Source: Thiocystis violascens DSM 198
Lineage (GTDB): Bacteria > Pseudomonadota > Gammaproteobacteria > Chromatiales > Chromatiaceae
Length of the DNA stretch: 64,000 nt
Reading direction: 5' to 3'
NCBI RefSeq assembly: GCF_000227745.2
Contig: NC_018012.1
Coordinates: 1,211,478-1,275,477, forward strand
The notes under the pieces were generated by a model. It searched no databases. It had not been told where the DNA came from and worked only from the letters and a program-made list of their open reading frames with translations. The position numbers and the translations under genes are program-made. Positions 53,258 to 61,443 of this stretch are shown piece by piece (position 1 is the stretch's first letter; each line of letters begins with the position of its first letter).

Positions 53258-54946
53258 TCAACGCATCTGCCGCCACCAGCGGTTGACGATCTCCGCCACA
53301 TCCAGGTCTTCCGGACCTTCACGCCAGCTCCGCGACAGGGGCGCATCATGGCTGGCCGGCGCCGGATTTGGCGGATGGACCAGGATCCGCGAGGGCAGCA
53401 GCGCCGCGTCGCCCACAGCCAGCACCTCGCCTCGCCGTAGCGAGGCCAGCATGTCGGCCAGATTCTTCGCGCCCTCGGGCAGCAGACGGCGGACATACTC
53501 CTGATCGTCCGCGTTGGAGATACGCAGACACAGATAATTCCCGCATTGCGAGAGCACCGTCTCGGACAATTCGGTCGGCCGCTGGCTGACAACACAGAGC
53601 GTCACGCCGTATTTGCGCCCCTCCTTGGCGATTCGCTCCATCGCGCGGCGCGTGCCGACATACTGGGTCTCGGCATCGCGCGGGATGTACTGATGGGCCT
53701 CCTCGCACACCAGCAGCAGCGGGAATTCGTGGCGGCGCGGATTCCAGTAGTTGAACTCGAAGGCGAGACGTCCGATCTGGGCCGACACGACGGGACGCAG
53801 ATCGACCGGGATGGGGCTGAGATCGATCACCGTGACCTGACGCTTGGGTTCGCCCAGCCCAACGAAGTCGCGCAGTAGACCTTCGAGACTGGCGGAGCTG
53901 CTGTGTTTGCGCGGATGCAGGAAAAAATCGTAGCGGGCATCGTTGTACATTGACTGGAAACGGACCAGGAAATCGTCGAAGGCGCCGTACAGCGGTCCCT
54001 TGACCTTGCCGAATTCCAGCTTTTCCTCATTGGCCTTTTTGAACTTTTGGTACAGCTCTTCGATGGAAAAATAGACCGGCGAATCCACCGAGAGACGTTC
54101 CAGACCCATGTGCTGATTCGACTGTCGGCGCAGGCTGTAGAGCGCCTCGCGCAGAAAGGCGATCTGGACCGTGGCGTTGGCGTCGCTGCGATCGATGAAG
54201 AGATCGACCAACTCGGCATAGGTGAGCAGCCAGTAGGGAATCTCCAGCTCTCGGGCATCGATATGCCGCGCGGTCCGGTCTGGAAACACGCCCTCGTAGG
54301 GCGCACTAGGAGAGGCGCGCCAACCGTACTCGCCATGCAGATCGAGCAGGACAATGTGCGAGCGGGGCATGGACGTGACCACCCGTTGCAGCAGGCTGGT
54401 CAGGGTCCAGGACTTGCCCGCGCCGGTCTGACCCAGGATGGCGAGATGCCGGCCGAAGAGCGCCGAGGGATCCAGGCACGCCTTGAGCGTCGGTCGGGTG
54501 GACAGTCGGCCCAGTTCCAGCGCGCCCTCCCGTTCGCGCACCAATAGGGCGGCGAGACGACTGCTGGCGATCAGATGCACGGCCGCGCCGATCAGCGGGA
54601 AACGACTGACGCCCGGTTCGAGACGCCCATCCTTCCCGATCTCACCGAGCGCGATCAACTCCAGACGTCGTTCGCGGACTGTACCTCGCCGCTTCTCGGG
54701 TGCCGCCTGATCCTGAACCGGGCGTCGCTCGATCGTCTCTTCCAGGCTACGCGAAACCTCGGCGAGCAGGTGGCCGGCCCGATCCCGCACCTCGACCAGG
54801 CTGCCCAACTGGCCGATGGGCAGGGTTTCCTGACCTAGGGTGACGAAGGATGGAAAACCTTCTTCCGCCGGAAACAGGGTGACCACCAGGCAACCCCCCT
54901 GGATATCGGTGATGCGGCCGATCAGACTGGATTCCGGCATAGCCAT
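53258..54946 (-). CDS. HerA-like ATPase (DUF87, HAS-barrel)
   Basis: 562 residues. The N-terminal HAS-barrel-like domain (LIGRITDIQGGCLVVTLF) is followed by a HerA/FtsK-type ATPase core: Walker A ILGQTGAGKSWTLTSLLQ, Walker B LLVCEEAHQYIPRD, and a sensor/arginine region (CVVSQRPTELSETVLSQCGN). HerA proteins are hexameric DNA pumps; archaeal ones act with NurA nuclease, which is absent here. ATG 54940 is an alternative start. The role with its membrane and protease neighbours is unclear. Confidence 0.88.
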   Translation of the reverse strand: MAMPESSLIGRITDIQGGCLVVTLFPAEEGFPSFVTLGQETLPIGQLGSLVEVRDRAGHLLAEVSRSLEETIERRPVQDQAAPEKRRGTVRERRLELIALGEIGKDGRLEPGVSRFPLIGAAVHLIASSRLAALLVREREGALELGRLSTRPTLKACLDPSALFGRHLAILGQTGAGKSWTLTSLLQRVVTSMPRSHIVLLDLHGEYGWRASPSAPYEGVFPDRTARHIDARELEIPYWLLTYAELVDLFIDRSDANATVQIAFLREALYSLRRQSNQHMGLERLSVDSPVYFSIEELYQKFKKANEEKLEFGKVKGPLYGAFDDFLVRFQSMYNDARYDFFLHPRKHSSSASLEGLLRDFVGLGEPKRQVTVIDLSPIPVDLRPVVSAQIGRLAFEFNYWNPRRHEFPLLLVCEEAHQYIPRDAETQYVGTRRAMERIAKEGRKYGVTLCVVSQRPTELSETVLSQCGNYLCLRISNADDQEYVRRLLPEGAKNLADMLASLRRGEVLAVGDAALLPSRILVHPPNPAPASHDAPLSRSWREGPEDLDVAEIVNRWWRQMR

Positions 54947-55043
54947 AACGGGTAAGACTCCACGGGGTTGAACGGACGATTCGGGCGTAATTGTCGCCGA
55001 AGATCGCCATCGACGCAGTCCCGATCAAGCAATCCGCGACGTC

Positions 55044-55050
55044 GTGTTAC
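55044..55050 (+). promoter_or_regulatory. GTGTTAC half-site upstream of the small-gene/nikR locus
   Basis: The exact 7-mer of the proposed NikR operator half-site occurs 38 bp before the -35 of the strong promoter. It sits in an 11-bp palindrome CGTGT-T-ACACG. The expected GTAACAC partner 13-14 bp further on is missing, so binding is uncertain. Confidence 0.3.
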
Positions 55051-55087
55051 ACGCTAGGTCGGACGCGCCAAAAAACAAGATCGACGC

Positions 55088-55115
55088 TTGATAAATTAGA
55101 AAATGATTATATAAT
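55088..55115 (+). promoter_or_regulatory. Strong sigma-70 promoter of the 57-residue small gene
   Basis: TTGATA (55088-55093), a 16-bp AT-rich spacer, and a perfect TATAAT (55110-55115). The surrounding 50 bp are much more AT-rich than the window average. A start site near 55122 gives a leader of about 34 bases. Confidence 0.75.
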
Positions 55116-55155
55116 GATTAACTATCATACCAATCAACCTTAACGGAGATGTATC

Positions 55156-55329
55156 ATGGGTGCACTTGGAATTCTTGCCGCCGTCGCCGTCCTGATTGGC
55201 GGTGTTCAGACCACGATGGTGATGTCGGAAGACGACCGCCTGGCGGCCGAGGCAACGAAAGAGCCCGTCGTCGAGGTTCAGGCCGTGAAAACCGATGCGA
55301 CCCGATCGTTCGACTTGACCGAACGCTAA
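55156..55329 (+). CDS. Small single-span membrane protein, 57 residues
   Basis: Starts at ATG 55156 with GGAG eight bases upstream. An N-terminal membrane helix ([19 protein letters not shown]) is followed by an acidic soluble tail with no cysteine or histidine. A strong promoter precedes it and an intrinsic terminator follows, so it is a real transcription unit. I recognise no family. It is 82 bp upstream of nikR in the same direction. Possible roles are a small regulatory or transporter-associated protein, but there is no direct evidence. Confidence 0.7.
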   Translation: MGALGILAAVAVLIGGVQTTMVMSEDDRLAAEATKEPVVEVQAVKTDATRSFDLTER

Positions 55330-55355
55330 ATCGGGTGACCCTCGCAGGTCATCAA

Positions 55356-55385
55356 CCCCGACGCACCGCGCGCGTCGGGGTTTTT
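55356..55385 (+). terminator. Intrinsic terminator between the small gene and nikR
   Basis: A 9-bp perfect stem CCCCGACGC / GCGTCGGGG with a 7-base loop, followed by TTTTT. It lies 26 bp after the small gene and 26 bp before the nikR start. Confidence 0.88.
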
Positions 55386-55411
55386 CGTTTGACCGAGTGA
55401 CTGAGAAGATG

Positions 55412-55834
55412 ATGTCGAATCCTGACGAAACCATCCGTTTCAGCGTATCGCTGCCCAAGCCGCTCCTCGACGAATTGGATCGACGAGTGGTCGGCAAGGG
55501 CTATGCCTCGCGCTCGGAACTGGTCCGCGACTTGATCCGCGAGCGGATCGTAGAAGACACCTGGGAGCGTGGCGACGAAGAAGTGGCGGGCGTGCTGACC
55601 ATCGTCTACGACCACCATCAGCGGGAATTAACGCAGCATATCCTGGATATCCAGCATCGTCAGTATGTCCATGTCGTGGCCACCACGCATGTGCACATGG
55701 ACCATCATAATTGCCTGGAGACCATTATCATTCGCGGGATGCCGGCGGAGATCGAATTGCTCAGTCACGAGATCGGCGGATTGCGCGGGGTGCGCTTCGC
55801 CGAATTGACGCGGGCGTCCAGGATCCAGAATTAA
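55412..55834 (+). CDS. nikR: Nickel-responsive transcriptional regulator NikR
   Basis: 140 residues. Ribbon-helix-helix DNA-binding domain ([19 protein letters not shown], then [14 protein letters not shown]) and an ACT-like nickel domain with all four high-affinity ligands at E. coli spacing: H82, H93, H95 and C101 (here in QHRQY and [10 protein letters not shown]). Start ATG 55412 is favoured by GAG six bases upstream; GTG 55397 and ATG 55409 are also in frame. With no evident promoter of its own, it may depend on read-through of the upstream terminator. It probably represses the nikKMLQO operon when nickel is sufficient. Confidence 0.93.
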   Translation: MSNPDETIRFSVSLPKPLLDELDRRVVGKGYASRSELVRDLIRERIVEDTWERGDEEVAGVLTIVYDHHQRELTQHILDIQHRQYVHVVATTHVHMDHHNCLETIIIRGMPAEIELLSHEIGGLRGVRFAELTRASRIQN

Positions 55835-56721
55835 TTGATGCGCGAGACTCTGAGGGTCTGTTCCAGCTCCGGCTGTTCGCCATCGCCCCGGCAGGTCTGA
55901 CGCAAGGCTTGAATATCCCGCGCATCCCGACCGATCGCCACCCGCAGATAGGTGGCGTCGGCGAGCAATCGCAGGGAAGGATCGAAACCCCGCCACCCGC
56001 CTCCCGGAATCAACACCTCGACCCATTGATGCAGCGTTTGCGGACGCGGCTCGGTGCCGGGCGGATCCGCGTCGTCGGGGTCGAAGTAGGACGCATCGAG
56101 ATACCCGGAGACAAAACGGGCAGGAATCCGCCACTGACGCATCAGGGCAATCAGCAGATGTGCCAGGTCCGCCGCAGTGCCGCGCCCGGCCTCGAAGAGT
56201 GCCGGCAGCGCGGTCACCGAGGTCTCCTCGGCGGGATCGAATTCGGCGATCTTGCCGATCCAGTCGAAGGCATCCCTCACCTGCTGAAACAAGGGTACGC
56301 CGTCGCGCAGTCCCGGCACCGCAAGGCCCGCGATCCGCTCCGGGAGCGCCGGCGTCAGGACGCCCTGGTGCAGCACGAAATCCCACAGCCGCGGGGCCTG
56401 ACGCAGACTGTCAGCGATCCAGGCCAACTCGCGCGCGGGCGGAATCAGGGGGAAATCGAAGGGGTTCTCCCGTTTCGTCTCGACCTCGGCGACCATGGCA
56501 AAGCTCAACTCCCGATGGGCGCCCAGCACCGCAAAATGGTGCGCGAGATTGCCGAAGCCGTCATACCCTGCGACCGCCAGCACCTCGGGCTCGACCGCGA
56601 GCATGATCCGGATCAGCGACTGACTCTCGTCATCCCAAGGCGCCAGACGGATCTGGACATGATGCTCGCGCGCGGCGGAGGCGAAGCGAATGCGACAGGC
56701 TTGCTCAATGTGATATTTCAC
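55831..56721 (-). CDS. Transglutaminase-like protein lacking the catalytic cysteine
   Basis: 296 residues, GTG start overlapping the stop of the alpha-E gene. N-terminal beta-sandwich domain of bacterial transglutaminase-like proteins ([20 protein letters not shown]), then the protease-like core. The core His ([12 protein letters not shown]) and Asp (GWRGFDPS) are present, but the position of the nucleophile reads [12 protein letters not shown], where active members have G-V-C-x-D-F-A-H: Cys is replaced by Ala. It is probably inactive or has another role. Third gene of the ATP-grasp / alpha-E operon. Confidence 0.88.
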   Translation of the reverse strand: MKYHIEQACRIRFASAAREHHVQIRLAPWDDESQSLIRIMLAVEPEVLAVAGYDGFGNLAHHFAVLGAHRELSFAMVAEVETKRENPFDFPLIPPARELAWIADSLRQAPRLWDFVLHQGVLTPALPERIAGLAVPGLRDGVPLFQQVRDAFDWIGKIAEFDPAEETSVTALPALFEAGRGTAADLAHLLIALMRQWRIPARFVSGYLDASYFDPDDADPPGTEPRPQTLHQWVEVLIPGGGWRGFDPSLRLLADATYLRVAIGRDARDIQALRQTCRGDGEQPELEQTLRVSRIN

Positions 56722-57680
56722 TGGGCGTCCCCAAGGTGAGCGTCAAAATAGTCGGCCTGCAACGCATCGCTGAATTCCGCCAGCCGCGCGAGGAAATCGT
56801 CCAGATATTCATGCAGTCCCTGATCGATGATGTCGTTGGCGGTCACACCCGAAAGATGTCCGCGCAAGGCATGCAGCCGATCCGCGACCGCGCCATCGGG
56901 CACATGACCGATGCGCCCGAGCGCCCGCTCGATTCCTTCCACGCAGTAGGCGAGCGAACGGGGATAATCTGGATCGAGCACCACGAATTCAACCACCTCG
57001 ATCGGCCGGATACCGCCCTGGTATTGACGGCGATAGGGCTCGAAGCCCGAGAGCGATTTGAGCAGCGCGCCCCATTGGTAGTAGTCCAGGGGAGATCCCA
57101 CCAGACTCAGGTCGGGCAGCAGCAGGTGATAACGCACGTCGAGAATGCGCGCGGTCATGTCGGCGCGTTCCTGAAGGCTGCCGAGGGCGGTGAATCCGTA
57201 GGCCTGACCGCGCATCATGGTGCTCTGGCTCAACCCGAAAAAGGTCGCGACCTCACGATGCACGAAGGCGTAGAACTCCGCCGCCCGCCAGGGCTGTAAC
57301 GTCGCCGCCAGATGTTTGTCCGTCGTCAGCCAGAACTGGTTCAGGGTCTCCCACATGGCGTTGGAGATCCGGTCGCGCACCACGCGCGCGTTCTCGCGGG
57401 CGAGTTTCAGGCTGTTATGAATGCATCCAGGGTTTTTGCGATCCTGGGTCAGGAGATGGATCACCCGTTGCACCGTGATCCGACCGTCCGGGTGGAATTC
57501 CTCATAGAATTCATCCGCGCCGACAATCGCCAACAGCGGCTTCCACTGCATCTCCTCGGTGACGCCCTCGTCGGACTCCAGCATGTGGACGACATTGATA
57601 TCCAGAACGCGCGCGGTGTTATCGGCCCGCTCCAGATGACGCGACATCCAATACAGCGATTCGGCAATTCGGCTCAGCAT
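56718..57680 (-). CDS. Alpha-E domain protein
   Basis: 320 residues, all-helical. Starts MLSRIAESLYWMSRHLERAD, followed by NTARVLDINVVHMLE, the family signature. It is always found with a circularly permuted ATP-grasp protein and a transglutaminase-like protein, a conserved system proposed to make or modify a peptide. It is 2 bp after the ATP-grasp gene. Confidence 0.93.
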   Translation of the reverse strand: MLSRIAESLYWMSRHLERADNTARVLDINVVHMLESDEGVTEEMQWKPLLAIVGADEFYEEFHPDGRITVQRVIHLLTQDRKNPGCIHNSLKLARENARVVRDRISNAMWETLNQFWLTTDKHLAATLQPWRAAEFYAFVHREVATFFGLSQSTMMRGQAYGFTALGSLQERADMTARILDVRYHLLLPDLSLVGSPLDYYQWGALLKSLSGFEPYRRQYQGGIRPIEVVEFVVLDPDYPRSLAYCVEGIERALGRIGHVPDGAVADRLHALRGHLSGVTANDIIDQGLHEYLDDFLARLAEFSDALQADYFDAHLGDAQ

Positions 57681-57682
57681 CG

Positions 57683-59092
57683 TCAGTCCGCCAGCACCCA
57701 GGTATCCTTGCTACCCCCGCCCTGCGAGGAATTCACCACCAGCGAGCCCTTGGTCATGGCCACGCGGGTCAAACCGCCAGGAACCACCTCGATCTCGCTG
57801 CCGAAAATGGCGAAGGGGCGCAGATCCAGATGGCGCGACTCCAGTTCGCCGTCCAGATAGCAGAGATGACGCGAGATCTGGACGACCGGCTGGGCGATGT
57901 AGTTGCGCGGATTTTCCTCAATCTTGCGGGCGAACTCGGCGCGCTGGGTCGCGCTGGAGGATGGTCCCATCAACATGCCGTAACCGCCCGACTCGGCCAC
58001 CGCCTTGATGACCATTTTCTGCATGTTATCGAGCACATAGGTGCGATCCTGCGGATCGGTCATTTGATAGGTGGGCACGCTAGCCAGAATCGGCGCCTCG
58101 CCCAGGTAATAGCGGATGATGTCGGGGACATAGGCATAAACCGCCTTGTCGTCGGCGATCCCGGCGCCCGGCGCGTTGGCCAGCGCGACATTGCCCGCGC
58201 GCCAGGCATTGATGACGCCCGCCACACCCAAGGTCGAGTCCGCGCGAAACACCAGCGGATCTAGGAAATCGTCGTCGACCCGCCGATAGATGACATCGAC
58301 TTGTCGCAGACCGAGCGTGGTCTTGAGATAGACTTTGTCGTTCTTGCACACCAGATCTCGCCCCTCGGCGAGTTCGACGCCCATCTCCTTGGCCAGGAAG
58401 GTATGCTCGAAATAGGCCGAGTTGAAGATCCCGGGCGTCAGCACCACGATCACCGCCGACTCGGCCCCGCGCGGCGACAGGTGACGCAGCGCCTGTAACA
58501 GCAAGTCCGGATAGTGCTCGACCCGACGCACCCGATAACGCGCAAAGAATTCGGGCAGGATGCGACGCTCGATGATGCGGTTTTCGATCATGTAGGAGAC
58601 GCCGGAGGGGGTGCGCAGATTGTCCTCCAGCACCAGATAGCGGCCGTCTTCGTCGCGGATCAGATCGACACCGCTGATGTGGGTGTAGATGTCGTGCGGC
58701 GGGATGATATCCATGATCTCGCGGCGGAAATCCTTGCCCCGATAGATCAGCTCTGGCGGCACCACGCCATCCTTGAGGATGCGCTGACCGTGGTAGAGAT
58801 CCTTCAGGAACAGATTCAGCGCCCGAATGCGCTGCTTGATACCCGCCTCGATCTGATTCCATTCGGCGGCGGGGATGATCCGCGGCAGGATATCAAATGG
58901 CCAGACCCGCTCGATGCCCTCGTCCGCGTCGGAATAGACGGTGAAGGTCACCCCTTCGTTATGCAGGGCGAGGTGCGCGTCCCGCGCCTTGGTCCCGAGC
59001 ATCTGCTGCCCGGCGATCTGGATATGCTCCCACATCGGGAGATAGTGCTCGCGGGGACGGAAATCGTCCTGATAGAACTCGTGAAAGGCCAT
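57683..59092 (-). CDS. Circularly permuted type 2 ATP-grasp protein
   Basis: 469 residues from ATG 59092, chosen because GAGGG precedes it at good distance; the frame continues to 59155. Signature segments of this family are RIIPAAEWNQIEAGIKQRIR, ALNLFLKDLYHGQRILKDGV, GVDLIRDEDGRYLVLEDNLR, TPSGVSYMIENR and VLTPGIFNSAYFEHTFLAKE. ATP-grasp ligase chemistry (acyl-phosphate intermediate) is expected; the substrate is not known. It heads the operon ATP-grasp, alpha-E, transglutaminase-like. Confidence 0.93.
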   Translation of the reverse strand: MAFHEFYQDDFRPREHYLPMWEHIQIAGQQMLGTKARDAHLALHNEGVTFTVYSDADEGIERVWPFDILPRIIPAAEWNQIEAGIKQRIRALNLFLKDLYHGQRILKDGVVPPELIYRGKDFRREIMDIIPPHDIYTHISGVDLIRDEDGRYLVLEDNLRTPSGVSYMIENRIIERRILPEFFARYRVRRVEHYPDLLLQALRHLSPRGAESAVIVVLTPGIFNSAYFEHTFLAKEMGVELAEGRDLVCKNDKVYLKTTLGLRQVDVIYRRVDDDFLDPLVFRADSTLGVAGVINAWRAGNVALANAPGAGIADDKAVYAYVPDIIRYYLGEAPILASVPTYQMTDPQDRTYVLDNMQKMVIKAVAESGGYGMLMGPSSSATQRAEFARKIEENPRNYIAQPVVQISRHLCYLDGELESRHLDLRPFAIFGSEIEVVPGGLTRVAMTKGSLVVNSSQGGGSKDTWVLAD

Positions 59093-59338
59093 GACCGGAC
59101 CCTCGTCGCGGTCCTGCAATTGCCCGGTGCCACCGGATTGGAACTGTTTCAGCATGGCGAGAAAGCCCCCTCGACCTGGCCTGTTTCTATCGTTAAATTA
59201 TATCAAGAAACATGCCATACCCTGCCTGATGCCGTGTTTTACTGGAAATTCAATCGTCATCGCCCCCCAGACCTCCCGAGGCGCGTGACAACACCGCTGT
59301 TCGTCTGCCTGAATTGAGGCAAAAGGCCGAACCGAGGC
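59093..59338. other. Intergenic region upstream of the ATP-grasp operon
   Basis: About 250 bp, more AT-rich than its surroundings near 59185-59215. On the minus strand a TATAAT is present at 59202-59197, about 105 bp before the chosen start, but no good -35 lies at the right distance. No small gene was recognised. Confidence 0.4.
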
Positions 59339-59361
59339 AAAAACCGCACCATGAAGGTGCG
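59339..59361 (-). terminator. Intrinsic terminator downstream of the arsenate-reductase-like gene
   Basis: On the minus strand: stem CGCACC / GGTGCG with loop TTCAT, then G and TTTTT. It lies 35 bp after the stop codon of the gene at 59396-59920. Confidence 0.7.
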
Positions 59362-59395
59362 ATTATGGACTCGATTCGCGAATGGACAAAGGCGC

Positions 59396-59920
59396 TCAGT
59401 CGTCCGCGCGCTCCGTGTCGTCCAGACGCACCTGGCCAATGTCATCCAGGCTCTTCTGCAGCTTGAGCCGGTCCAGCGAATTCAATGGTAGGCTGACGAA
59501 AATCTTGATCCGGTTTTCCAATTCCCGAAAAGTCTGACGGAAGGCCATAATGCGCGTCACTTCATCGCCCTCGACTGCAGCGGGATCGGGAAGCCCCCAA
59601 TGAGCGGTCATCGGCTGCCCCGGCCAGACCGGACAGATTTCCGCGACGGCACGGTCGCAGACGGTGAAGACAAAGTCCATCCTGGGCGCATCCGGTTCGG
59701 CAAACTCGGACCAATCCTTGCTGCGCAGTGCGTCGGTCAGATAATTGTTGCGCCTGAGCACCTCCACCGCCAGGGGGTGAACCTCGCCCTTGGGGTGACT
59801 GCCGGCGCTGTAGCCGCGAAAATGGCCGCGACCGTAGCGATTCATCAGGCTCTCGGCAATGATGCTGCGTGCCGAGTTGCCGGTGCAAAGAAAAAGAACA
59901 TTGTAAATTCGATCAGCCAT
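59396..59920 (-). CDS. Arsenate reductase-like low-molecular-weight phosphatase
   Basis: 174 residues. LMW protein-tyrosine-phosphatase fold with the active-site loop VLFLCTGNSARSIIAES and the second conserved segment FVFTVCDRAVAEICPVWPG, as in thioredoxin-linked ArsC. The GYSAGSHPKGEVHPLAVEVL stretch is also typical. The C-terminal 40 residues are an extra helical, charged tail. No arsR or arsenite pump gene is adjacent, so a role in arsenic resistance is likely but not shown by context. Confidence 0.85.
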   Translation of the reverse strand: MADRIYNVLFLCTGNSARSIIAESLMNRYGRGHFRGYSAGSHPKGEVHPLAVEVLRRNNYLTDALRSKDWSEFAEPDAPRMDFVFTVCDRAVAEICPVWPGQPMTAHWGLPDPAAVEGDEVTRIMAFRQTFRELENRIKIFVSLPLNSLDRLKLQKSLDDIGQVRLDDTERADD

Positions 59921-60100
59921 GGTCTGTCCCCGAAGCGGTCGGAAAGGTCTGTCAGAGCGCAGCTCCGTGACCGGCGATCGGCCCGCAAGCGCGCCTCGTG
60001 GTACCGTGCCAACGCGCCGTCGAACGCGGATACCCCGCGAGGCATCCGCATGCGATCAGAACGTGTGACCGGCATGCCGCATCGTCGCCGATCTTTATGA

Positions 60101-60612
60101 CGACAGCATGACGACCGAATTGGTGCTGAATCAAAATGGCGCTGGCTCAACCGCGACGTACACGACTATTATGATGCCGTCATCTGTCTGGGCAACTCGT
60201 TCACCCATCTGCACGACGAAAACGATCGCCGTAAGGCGCTAGCGGAGTTCTATGCCACGCTGCGTCACGATGGCATCCTGATCCTCGATCAGCGCAACTA
60301 TGACGCCATTCTCGATCATCAGATCGCACCCACCCACAACTATTACTACTGCGGCGAGAATGCACGCGCCCAACCCGAGCATGTCGACGAGTCCCTGGCC
60401 CGGTTCCTCTACGAGTTCCCCGGCGAGCACGTCTCCTACCTTATAACATGTTTCCCTTGCGCAAGAATTACACCCGTCGTCTGCTATACGAAGTCGGTTT
60501 CCAACACGTGACGACCTACGGCGATTTCAAGGAGACCTACCGCGACGACGAGCCCGATTTCTTCATTCATGTCGCCGAAAAACTTTATGTGGAAGGGGGC
60601 GAGGAAGAATGA
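60101..60612 (+). pseudogene. 5'-truncated, frameshifted glycine/sarcosine N-methyltransferase
   Basis: Reads WRWLNRDVHDYYDAVICLGN, then SFTHLHDENDRRKALAEFY, GILILDQRNYDAILDH and YYYCGENARAQPEHVDE, matching the C-terminal half of Ectothiorhodospira-type glycine sarcosine N-methyltransferase. At about 60440-60447 the frame breaks; it resumes as NMFPLRKNYTRRLLYEVGFQ and ends DEPDFFIHVAEKLYVE. The N-terminal half with the SAM-binding loop is missing: the frame is closed by a TGA at 60098. The enzyme normally makes sarcosine and dimethylglycine from glycine on the way to betaine. Confidence 0.88.
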
Positions 60613-61443
60613 GCGAGCCGCACTCAACGGTCGTCGAGACCGCCCGCCACTACCACAACAGCGACGACGCCGACAACTTCTACTTCCATGTCTGGGGCGG
60701 CGAGGACATCCACATCGGTCTCTGCCAGCAACCGCACGAGGCGATCGCCGATGCCAGCCGGCGCACGCATGGCCGCGCAAGTACCGGGGCTGGGATCCGA
60801 CACCAGGTGCTCGACATGGTCGCGGGCTATGGCGGCGCGGCCCGCTGGCTGCCAGGTGACAGCGCTCAACCTGAGCGAAAAGGAAAACGCGCGCCACCGG
60901 GAGATGAATCGCGAACAGGGTCTCGACCACCTGATCGAGGTGGTGGACGGAAGCTTCGAGGCCGTCCCCTATCCCGACGGCGTTTTCGACCTAGTCTGGT
61001 CGCAGGACGCCATCCTGCACAGTGGACTGCGCGCGCGGGTCGTCGCCGAGGCCGCCAGGGTGCTGCGACACGGCGGCGACTTCGTCTTCACGGACCCCAT
61101 GCAGGCGGACGACTGTCCGGAGGGCGTGCTGCGCCCGGTCCTCGAACGCATCCATCTGGAGAGCCTGGGATCCATCGGCTTCTACAATGAGACGGCCGCC
61201 CGCCATGGCCTCGCGGCGTCGGCGGCGATCGAGACGACGGAAAACCTGGTGACCCACTACGGAAGGGTGTGCGAGAAACTCGCCCAGGCCCGCGAGGCAC
61301 TCGCCGGAAAGGTCTCGGACGTCTATCTCGACCGCATGCTCGATGGTCTGGGACATTGGGTCGATGCCGGAACCGCCGGCTATCTCCGGTGGGGCATCCT
61401 GCATTTCAAAAAGCACGCCCTAACGACTGCGATTGCCGCGTGA
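60609..61443 (+). pseudogene. Frameshifted sarcosine/dimethylglycine N-methyltransferase
   Basis: Starts normally (NFYFHVWGGEDIHIGLCQQP), with its ATG overlapping the previous stop. It then needs at least three frame changes between about 60765 and 60853 to read RMAAQVPGLGSDTR, VLDMVAGYGGAARWL, then GCQVTALNLSEKENARHREM. From there it is open to the end (LGHWVDAGTAGYLRWGILHF). The SAM loop, normally VLDIGAGYGG, is VLDMVAGYGG. It would finish betaine synthesis by methylating sarcosine and dimethylglycine, but is almost certainly dead. Confidence 0.88.
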
